Shown: in pieces, positions 1-6,340 of the stretch | Layout of the letters: every line of letters starts with the position of its first letter | Position numbering within the stretch: the first letter of the stretch is position 1 | Source of the DNA: Halisarca cf. caerulea | Lineage: Eukaryota > Porifera > Demospongiae > Chondrillida > Halisarcidae | Reading direction: 5' to 3' | Assembly: GCA_963170055.1 (NCBI GenBank) | Contig: CAUJGJ010000361.1 | Coordinates: 2,501-66,500 of the forward strand | DNA length: 64,000 nt | Program-made: the position numbers and the translations under genes | The notes under the pieces: model-generated | The model's input: only the letters and a program-made list of their open reading frames with translations | Told to the model about the DNA's origin: nothing | Databases searched by the model: none

Positions 1-1165
1 ACCCTAACCCTAACCCTAACCCTAACCCTAACCCTAACCCTAACCCTAACCCTAACCCTAACCCTAACCCTAACCCTAACCCTAACCCTAACCCTAACCC
101 TAACCCTAACCCTAACCCTAACCCTAACCCTAACCCTAACCCTAACCCTAACCCTAACCCTAACCCTAACCCTAACCCTAACCCTAACCCTAACCCTAAC
201 CCTAACCCTAACCCTAACCCTAACCCTAACCCTAACCCTAACCCTAACCCTAACCCTAACCCTAACCCTAACCCTAACCCTAACCCTAACCCTAACCCTA
301 ACCCTAACCCTAACCCTAACCCTAACCCTAACCCTAACCCTAACCCTAACCCTAACCCTAACCCTAACCCTAACCCTAACCCTAACCCTAACCCTAACCC
401 TAACCCTAACCCTAACCCTAACCCTAACCCTAACCCTAACCCTAACCCTAACCCTAACCCTAACCCTAACCCTAACCCTAACCCTAACCCTAACCCTAAC
501 CCTAACCCTAACCCTAACCCTAACCCTAACCCTAACCCTAACCCTAACCCTAACCCTAACCCTAACCCTAACCCTAACCCTAACCCTAACCCTAACCCTA
601 ACCCTAACCCTAACCCTAACCCTAACCCTAACCCTAACCCTAACCCTAACCCTAACCCTAACCCTAACCCTAACCCTAACCCTAACCCTAACCCTAACCC
701 TAACCCTAACCCTAACCCTAACCCTAACCCTAACCCTAACCCTAACCCTAACCCTAACCCTAACCCTAACCCTAACCCTAACCCTAACCCTAACCCTAAC
801 CCTAACCCTAACCCTAACCCTAACCCTAACCCTAACCCTAACCCTAACCCTAACCCTAACCCTAACCCTAACCCTAACCCTAACCCTAACCCTAACCCTA
901 ACCCTAACCCTAACCCTAACCCTAACCCTAACCCTAACCCTAACCCTAACCCTAACCCTAACCCTAACCCTAACCCTAACCCTAACCCTAACCCTAACCC
1001 TAACCCTAACCCTAACCCTAACCCTAACCCTAACCCTAACCCTAACCCTAACCCTAACCCTAACCCTAACCCTAACCCTAACCCTAACCCTAACCCTAAC
1101 CCTAACCCTAACCCTAACCCTAACCCTAACCCTAACCCTAACCCTAACCCTAACCCTAACCCTAA
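1..1165. repeat. Terminal telomere array, (CCCTAA)n
   Basis: The sequence begins inside an uninterrupted CCCTAA array, which is the C-rich strand of TTAGGG, and continues for about 194 copies. I see no variant unit. The C-rich strand reads 5' to 3' from base 1, as expected for a left chromosome end, so base 1 is at or near the physical tip and only the array length is uncertain. In other eukaryotes such arrays are made by telomerase and bound by double-strand TTAGGG-binding Myb proteins (TRF/shelterin type). Terminal arrays are often collapsed or trimmed in assemblies, so 1.2 kb is a minimum length. Confidence 0.98.
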
Positions 1166-1763
1166 CCGTTAGGGTTACCGTTAGGGTTACCGTTAGGGTT
1201 ACCGTTAGGGTTACCGTTAGGGTTACCGTTAGGGTTACCGTTAGGGTTACCGTTAGGGTTACCGTTAGGGTTACCGTTAGGGTTACCGTTAGGGTTACCG
1301 TTAGGGTTACCGTTAGGGTTACCGTTAGGGTTACCGTTAGGGTTACCGTTAGGGTTACCGTTAGGGTTACCGTTAGGGTTACCGTTAGGGTTACCGTTAG
1401 GGTTACCGTTAGGGTTACCGTTAGGGTTACCGTTAGGGTTACCGTTAGGGTTACCGTTAGGGTTACCGTTAGGGTTACCGTTAGGGTTACCGTTAGGGTT
1501 ACCGTTAGGGTTACCGTTAGGGTTACCGTTAGGGTTACCGTTAGGGTTACCGTTAGGGTTACCGTTAGGGTTACCGTTAGGGTTACCGTTAGGGTTACCG
1601 TTAGGGTTACCGTTAGGGTTACCGTTAGGGTTACCGTTAGGGTTACCGTTAGGGTTACCGTTAGGGTTACCGTTAGGGTTACCGTTAGGGTTACCGTTAG
1701 GGTTACCGTTAGGGTTACCGTTAGGGTTACCGTTAGGGTTACCGTTAGGGTTACCGTTAGGGG
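1166..1763. repeat. Inverted 12-bp variant telomeric array (TTAGGG + TTACCG)
   Basis: Directly after the telomere, the plus strand switches to a perfect 12-bp unit, CCGTTAGGGTTA, with 49 full copies and one partial copy ending in TTAGGGG at 1763. Half of each unit is exact TTAGGG, but on the plus strand, so it is inverted relative to the CCCTAA telomere. The other half is TTACCG, in which GG is replaced by CC. Every unit keeps an intact TTAGGGTTA, the known half-site of TRF-type Myb domains, once per 12 bp. I see no mismatch between copies, which points to recent amplification or gene-conversion-like homogenisation. An assembly or consensus artefact at the telomere edge cannot be excluded. 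Confidence 0.95.
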
Positions 1764-2059
1764 ACGTGTGGTGGCGTATAAAATTGAAATATTCACCACA
1801 GGAAGTGTTCCCTTTGATGTAAGACACCATGTGGAGACGTTGGAAGTTAAAATTTTCACGAGAAGTTTATCCGTTGATGCGGGAGTCCATGTGCAGGCGT
1901 GTGAAATTGAAATTTTCATACCAAGAAGTAATACCTTTGATGTGAGAAGCCATCTTGAAGCGTGATAAATTATTTTCAGAACAGGAAGTGTTCCTTTTCG
2001 TGCAGGTAGCCATGTAATTTCATGGGAAATGGCAATTTTCATCTCATGATGTGTTCCCT
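1764..2059. repeat. Degenerate 60-63-bp subtelomeric repeat, outer block
   Basis: About five head-to-tail copies of a degenerate unit. Landmarks recur in order: GAAATTGAAATTTTCAC, then CAGGAAGTGTTCCCTTTGATG, here varied, then GGGAAGCCATGTGGAG and a GCGTGG-like end. The CATGTGGAG landmark falls at about 1829, 1889 and 1951, giving a period of 60-63 bp. Copies differ at many positions, so this is an older array than its neighbours. The last copy is cut at GTGTTCCCT by the transposon insertion that starts at 2060, and its other half resumes at 3075. No gene is supported here. Confidence 0.85.
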
Positions 2060-2063
2060 TTAA
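2060..2063. repeat. TTAA target-site duplication, left copy
   Basis: The TTAA lies directly outside the left inverted repeat. It follows GTGTTCCCT, which in intact repeat units continues as TTGATG or TTAATG, so the insertion used a natural TTAA variant of the subtelomeric unit. Confidence 0.82.
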
Positions 2064-2076
2064 CCGTTAATCATTC
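2064..2076 (+). repeat. Left terminal inverted repeat of the piggyBac-like element
   Basis: The 13 bp CCGTTAATCATTC pairs with the right end at 11 of 13 positions. The mismatches are at positions 3 and 8. The C-rich start immediately next to TTAA fits the piggyBac superfamily. Confidence 0.8.
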
Positions 2077-2079
2077 TAA

Positions 2080-2095
2080 AGCCACTTAAGTGGCT
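2080..2095. repeat. Left subterminal palindrome
   Basis: AGCCACTTAAGTGGCT is a perfect 16-bp palindrome placed 3 bp inside the left terminal repeat. A near-copy lies at 3006-3021. Paired subterminal repeats with unequal spacers are known in piggyBac elements (3 and 31 bp in the moth element) and serve as transposase-binding sites there. That role here is inferred. Confidence 0.75.
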
Positions 2096-2194
2096 CGCGC
2101 ACATAAACTGCAAAAGTTCCAATTTTCTTCGTTGATTTTTTATATGTAAAGTTTAGGCCTAGTTTCTACTATTGATTGGCACATTTTTTTATAG

Positions 2195-2200
2195 TTTATT
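2195..2200 (-). promoter_or_regulatory. Possible polyadenylation signal of the relic transposase
   Basis: On the minus strand this reads AATAAA. It lies about 110 bp downstream of the last stop codon of the transposase remnant (minus-strand TAA at 2312-2314) and inside the element's AT-rich end, as expected for a 3' untranslated region. A six-base match in AT-rich DNA can be chance. Confidence 0.35.
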
Positions 2201-2311
2201 AGTAATTCTTTCTGTACTATAGCTGAAACATTCTATGTAAAGATTACTGTTATACAAGTTATTCCTATGCATATACGTGTTATTATACTTAGAATATTCA
2301 GTTATGCGAAG

Positions 2312-2700
2312 TTATATTCTAGTATACGGATTGTTCTTTACGGCAAAGTATGGAGAAGGGCAGTGAAGCGCCGGATTGTGGAGATTACCTCCTAGCAGGT
2401 AAAGGATATTCTCACACGCTCGTTCTTTGAGCTTCAGAGAAGACATACCATCGATTTGGAAGCTTTACAGGGGGATTTGACGTTTGTAGAGTCGTCCAGA
2501 TGGTGGGGCCATCCTAGGAAATTTGTCCTTTACGTTTCTTGCATTTGTACTGGGACATAATCACCTTTGCCAGCTTCAGTGTGCTCTTTCAATGTCGTCT
2601 TGAAGCACTGAAGAGATTTACGCGTCAAAGTATGCAAGTTGATTAGACAGTCGACTAGGAAGTAGAAGAGACGCATTCACCAATGCCTTGACTTTTAGCT
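2312..2700 (-). pseudogene. Remnant of a piggyBac transposase, C-terminal end
   Basis: No long open frame survives, but the minus strand, read across three frames, gives pieces in the order expected for the end of a piggyBac (DDE_Tnp_1_7) transposase. At about 2663-2689 is KALVNASLL, like the conserved 'NAyilY' helix. About 120-180 bp further on is KFPRMAPPSGRLYKRQIPL, like the 'HFP..iPPtgk...' linker. Then come NRWYVFSEAQRTS and NPALHCPSPYFAV, like the terminal Cys-rich zinc domain 'C.vC...PaLC..pCF..yH'. Several of its cysteines are replaced (W, F and L/G at expected Cys positions) and the final His is absent. In-frame stops and frameshifts separate the pieces. The catalytic Asp-rich core is missing, so the copy is dead. 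The match is by eye against the remembered family pattern. A profile search would settle it. Confidence 0.58.
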
Positions 2701-2720
2701 GCAACTTTTTCTTTTTGTTT

Positions 2721-3005
2721 CTGTCAATGTATTTTCAGTGTTAAATGTGTAGTTGCGTTGAATTTTGTAACGAAATGTTTACCAGCCGATTGATAACGTA
2801 TGTATATACAAGTTTACAAATTTAGGTACGTAGTACTTACAGGTTTGGAGGCCAATACGAAGTTTTGCATAGAAAATATAACACCAAGACTTGTAGGAAG
2901 ATCTCACTAGCTACAAACTACATTCGGGACAAGCTAGAAGTTTCCTACAAGTCAACAGAACAGCAGAAAACCGTTGGTAAAAATAACCTATTTTCACACC
3001 GCAAA
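2721..3005. other. Interior of the transposon without recognisable gene
   Basis: This is the AT-rich remainder of the element between the transposase remnant and the right subterminal palindrome. It would be the promoter and 5' side of the original gene if the remnant's minus-strand orientation is right. A minus-strand GTAAGT at 2835-2840 looks like a splice donor, but I find no convincing partner acceptor or coding exon. I see no other structure. Confidence 0.5.
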
Positions 3006-3021
3006 AGCCACTCAAGTGGCT
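3006..3021. repeat. Right subterminal palindrome
   Basis: AGCCACTCAAGTGGCT differs from the left palindrome at one base (T to C at position 8), which breaks only the central pair. It lies 36 bp inside the right terminal repeat, against 3 bp on the left, giving the element asymmetric ends. Confidence 0.75.
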
Positions 3022-3057
3022 TTGGAACGTTCGCGCAAAATTTCAAAATGGGAATTG

Positions 3058-3070
3058 GAATGTTTAAGGG
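3058..3070 (-). repeat. Right terminal inverted repeat of the piggyBac-like element
   Basis: The plus strand reads GAATGTTTAAGGG, the reverse complement being CCCTTAAACATTC. It starts with CCC, as many piggyBac ends do, and abuts the right TTAA. Confidence 0.8.
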
Positions 3071-3074
3071 TTAA
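3071..3074. repeat. TTAA target-site duplication, right copy
   Basis: TTAA directly follows the right inverted repeat and is followed by TGGGGGAAGCC, which is the second half of the interrupted subtelomeric repeat unit. Confidence 0.82.
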
Positions 3075-3531
3075 TGGGGGAAGCCTGAAATCTGGAAACT
3101 GTTTAGTTTGAAATTTAAATTTTCATTACAGATAGTTTTTTTTTATGCGGGTCCCCATGTGTTGTTGTGGGAAATGGAAATTTTCATGGTTAGGGTAGTT
3201 TTCCTTTTGATCCTGAGAGTTATGTGGAGGCGTGGGAAATTGAATTTTCACCCCAAGATGTGTTCCCTTTAATGCTATTTGCCATATTTTCGGTAAAAAT
3301 TTCAATTTTCACAACAGGAAGTGTTCCCTTTGATGTGAGAAGCCATGTGGAGTTTAGTTATTTAAAATTTTCAACACAGGAAGTGTTCCCTTTGATGCAT
3401 TCAACCATGTGGAGTCGTGGGAAATTGTTATTTATTCCACGGGAAGTTTTCCTTTTGACGCTGAAAGCCATGTTTGGCGTTTGAAATGGAAACTTAACCA
3501 CAGGAAGTATTCATTTTTAGAGTCATATAAT
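3075..3531. repeat. Degenerate 60-63-bp subtelomeric repeat, middle block
   Basis: About seven further degenerate units in the same orientation as the outer block, with the same landmarks: GAAATTTTCAC, CAGGAAGTGTTCCCTTTGATG-like and GCCATGTGGAG. Examples start near 3219, 3340 and 3400. Several contain TTTAATG in place of TTTGATG, showing that TTAA sites usable by piggyBac arise naturally in this repeat. Open frames across this stretch have repeat-derived peptides and no family resemblance. Confidence 0.82.
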
Positions 3532-3726
3532 TGTACCGGTATAGCAATGAGCTGTACTGGTATGGCAACGATCTGTACTGGTATGGCAATGAGCTGTACT
3601 GGTATGGCAATGAGCTGTACCTTTATGTCAATGCGCTGTACCGGTATTGCAATGCGCTGTACCGGTATAGCAATCAGCTGTACCAGTAGAGTAATGAGCT
3701 GTACTTGTATGGCAACAAGCTGTACT
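3532..3726. repeat. 21-bp minisatellite, about 9 copies
   Basis: Nine tandem copies of a 21-bp unit close to TGTACTGGTATGGCAATGAGC, plus a partial TGTACT. Units differ by one to five bases. The array interrupts the 60-63-bp repeat, whose GAAATTTTCACCACAGGAAG landmark resumes right after it. Because 21 is a multiple of 3, both strands read through without stops here, giving a heptad-like peptide repeat. I see no start, no flanking coding sequence and no reason to call a gene. Confidence 0.88.
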
Positions 3727-4106
3727 TTGAAATAGAAATTTTCACCACAGGAAGTGTTCCTTTTGATGCGGGAAGCTATCTGGAGGCATGGTAAATTGAA
3801 ATTTTCGTTTAAGGAAGTGTTCCCTTTGAAGCGGGAAGCCATCTAGAGTCGTGTGAATTTGAAATTTTCAACAAAGAAATGTTCTCTTTGATGTGGTAAG
3901 CCATGTGGAGTAATGGGAAAATCAAATTTTCACCAAGGAAGTGTTCCATTTAATGTGGGGAGCAATCTGGTGGCGTGGGAAATTAAAATTTACACCTCAG
4001 GAAGTGTTCCCTTTCATGCAGGAAACTATGCGGTTGCGTGGGAAATTGAAAATTGACAACAGGAAGAGTTCCTTTGGTTGCGGGAAGCATTCTCCAGTCG
4101 TCGGAA
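3727..4106. repeat. Degenerate 60-63-bp subtelomeric repeat, inner block
   Basis: About six more units of the same family, same orientation, period near 63 bp (for example GGAAGCTATCTGGAGGC near 3770 and GGAAGCCATCTAGAGTC near 3833). The last copy, with GGGAAGCATTCTCCAGTCG at about 4082-4100, runs without spacer into the first satellite monomer at about 4107, so the junction lies inside a repeat unit. Confidence 0.82.
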
Positions 4107-5281
4107 TTTGTCCAGTGGGAATGTGCTTGGTGCTAGTGCCAAATATTGGCATTAGCACCAGCATATCCAACACTACACAAATATGCTCACAGCACTTAAG
4201 AAACTTCATATGTGTCCACTAGGAATGTGCATGGTGCTAGAGCCAAATATTGGTATTAGCACCGGCATATCCAACACTACACGAATACGCCCACAGTACT
4301 TATGAAATTTCATGTGTGTCTACAAAAAATGTGCGTGGTGCTAGTGCCAAATATTGGTATTAGCACCAACATATCTAACACTACACAAATTCGCTCACAG
4401 CACTTCAGAAACTTAATGTATGTCAATTGGGAATGTGTATGGTGCTAGTGCCAAATATTGGTATTAGCACCAGCATATCCAACTCTACACAAATACGCCC
4501 ACAGGTCTTCAGAAACTTCATGTGTGTCCACTGGGAATGTGCATGGTGCTAGTGCTAAATATTGGTATTTGCACCAGCATATCCAACACTACACAAATGC
4601 ACACACAGCAATTAAAAACTTCATGGGTGTCAACTGGGCACGTGTGTGGTACTAGTGCCAAATATTGGTATTAGCACGAGCATATTCAACACTACACAAA
4701 TACGCCTACAGTAGTTAAGAAACTTCATGTGTGTCCACTGGGAATGTGCAACTTGCTAGTGCTAAATATTGGTATTAGCACCAGCATATCCAACACTACA
4801 CAAATGCACTCACAGCAATCAAAACTTCATGGGTGTCAACTGGGCACGTGTTTGGTGCTAGTGCCAAATATTTTTATTAGCACCAGCATTATCAACACTG
4901 CACAAAAACGCCTACAGCACTTCAGAAACTTCATGTGTGTCCATTACGAATACGCATGGTATTATTGCCAAATATTGTTATTAGCAATAGCACATGCAAC
5001 ACTACACAAATACGCCCACAGCACTTCAGAAACTTCATGTGTGTCCACTGCGAATGTGCGTGGTGCTAGTGCCAAACATTGGTATTATCACCAGCATATC
5101 CAACACTACAAAAATACACCCTCAGTACTTATGAAATTTCATGTGTGTCTACTTAAAATTTGTGTGGTGCTACTGCCAAATATTGGTATTAGCACCAGCA
5201 TATCCAACACTACACAAATACGCCCACTACACTTAATATTCTTCATGTGTGTCCACTGGGAATATGCGTGGTGCTAGTACC
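4107..5281. repeat. Diverged outer edge of the 104-bp satellite
   Basis: The first ten or so monomers are far more degenerate than the rest. Examples are TTTTTATTAGCACCAGCATT near 4870, GCAATAGCACATGCAAC near 4983 and many units with single-base indels. The hairpin core GGTGCTAGTGCC...TAGCACC survives in most of them. A decayed edge next to a homogeneous interior is the usual result of exchange-driven homogenisation, which does not reach the array margin. Confidence 0.85.
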
Positions 5282-6309
5282 AAATATTGGTATTAGCACC
5301 AGCATATCCAACACTACACAAATACGCCCACAGCACTTCAGAAAGGTCATGTGTGTCCACTGGGAATGTGCGTGGTGCTAGTGCCAAATATTGGTATTAG
5401 AACAAGCATATCCAACACTACACAAATACGCCCACAGCACTTCAGAAAGGTCATGTGTGTCCAAAGGGAATGTGCGTTGTGTTAGTGCCAAATATTGGTA
5501 TTAGCACCAGCATATCCAACACTACACAAGTACGCCCACAGCAACTCAGAAAGGTCATGTGTGTCCACTTGGAATGTGCGTGGTGCTAGTGCCAAATATT
5601 AGTATTAGCACCAGCATATCCAACACTACACAAATACGCCCACAGCACTTCAGAAAGGTCATGTGTGTCCACTGGGAATGTGCGTGGTTCTAGTGCCAAA
5701 TATTGGTATTAGCACCAGCATATCCAACACTACACAAATACGCCCACAGCACTTCAGAAAGGTCATGTGTGTCCACTGGGAATGTGCGTGGTGCTAGTGC
5801 CAAATATTGGTATTGGCACCAGCATATCCAACACTACACAAATACGCCCACAGCACTTCAGAAACTTCATGTGTGTGCACTGGGTATGTGCGTGGTGCTA
5901 GTGCCAAATATTGGTATTAGCACCAGCATATCCAACACTACACAAATACGCCCACAGCACTTCAGAAAGGTCATGTGTGTCCACTTGCAATGTGCGTGGT
6001 GCTAGTGCCAAATATTGGTATTAGCACCAGCATATCCAACACTACACAAATACGCCCACAGCACTTCAGAAAGGTCATTTTTTTCCACTGGGAGTTTGCG
6101 TGGTGCTAGTGCCAAATATTTGTATTAGCACCAGCATATCCAACACTACACAAATACGCCCACAGCACTTCAGAAAGGTCATGTGTGTCCACTGGGAATG
6201 TGCGTGGTGCTAGTGCCAAATATTGGTATTAGCACCAGCATATCCAACACTACACAAATACGCCCACAGCACTTCAGAAAGGTCATGTGTGTCCACTGGG
6301 AATGTGCGT

Positions 6310-6340
6310 GGTGCTAGTGCCAAATATTGGTATTAGCACC
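6310..6340 (+). repeat. Representative 31-bp imperfect inverted repeat of the satellite monomer
   Basis: The monomer core GGTGCTAGTGCCAA-ATA-TTGG... closes on TAGCACC. The two 14-base arms pair with 12 Watson-Crick pairs and two G-T pairs (arm positions 8 and 10) around a 3-base loop. On the minus strand those two pairs become A-C mismatches. The same element recurs once per 104 bp through the array. One common subtype has GTACC in place of GTGCC, which turns one G-T pair into A-T. Others (GTTCC, GGTTCTAG, TACCACC) weaken the stem. Any function is unknown. Confidence 0.8.

Larger units (their letters stand above)
2060..3074 (-). mobile_element. piggyBac-like DNA transposon, internally deleted and degenerate
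   Basis: A 1,007-bp segment (2064-3070) is flanked on both sides by TTAA (2060-2063 and 3071-3074), the target duplication typical of piggyBac elements. Its ends are 13-bp terminal inverted repeats, CCGTTAATCATTC on the left and CCCTTAAACATTC on the right (reverse complement), matching at 11 of 13 positions. Inside them lie near-identical 16-bp palindromes spaced asymmetrically from the ends: 3 bp on the left and 36 bp on the right. Removing the element and one TTAA rejoins GTGTTCCCT-TTAA-TGGGGGAAGCC, which restores a normal unit of the surrounding repeat. The minus strand carries a broken piece of transposase C terminus. At 1 kb it is far shorter than autonomous piggyBac elements (about 2.5 kb), so most of the gene has been lost. 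It cannot encode its own mobilisation. Confidence 0.82.

Noticed and set aside
1159..1763. Scar of an end-to-end chromosome fusion
   Set aside because: Fusion gives TTAGGG followed by CCCTAA. Here the order is CCCTAA followed by TTAGGG, and half of the inner units are TTACCG.
1162..1830. A 222-codon minus-strand open frame with an Asn-Pro-Asn-Gly repeat, resembling malaria surface-protein repeats
   Set aside because: It is only the translation of the 12-bp telomere-variant array, which is a multiple of 3 and has no stop in that frame. It has no coding sequence outside the repeat.
2835..2840. Splice donor (minus-strand GTAAGT) of an intact transposon gene
   Set aside because: No convincing acceptor or upstream exon is visible. 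The element has lost most of its coding region.
2865..3074. A 69-codon plus-strand open frame
   Set aside because: It starts at TTG, crosses the right palindrome and terminal repeat of the transposon, and ends in the target duplication. The peptide matches nothing I recognise.
3409..3842. Open frames on both strands with heptad-like peptide repeats
   Set aside because: They come from the 21-bp minisatellite and the flanking 60-63-bp repeat. No homology, no conserved start, and both strands are equally open.
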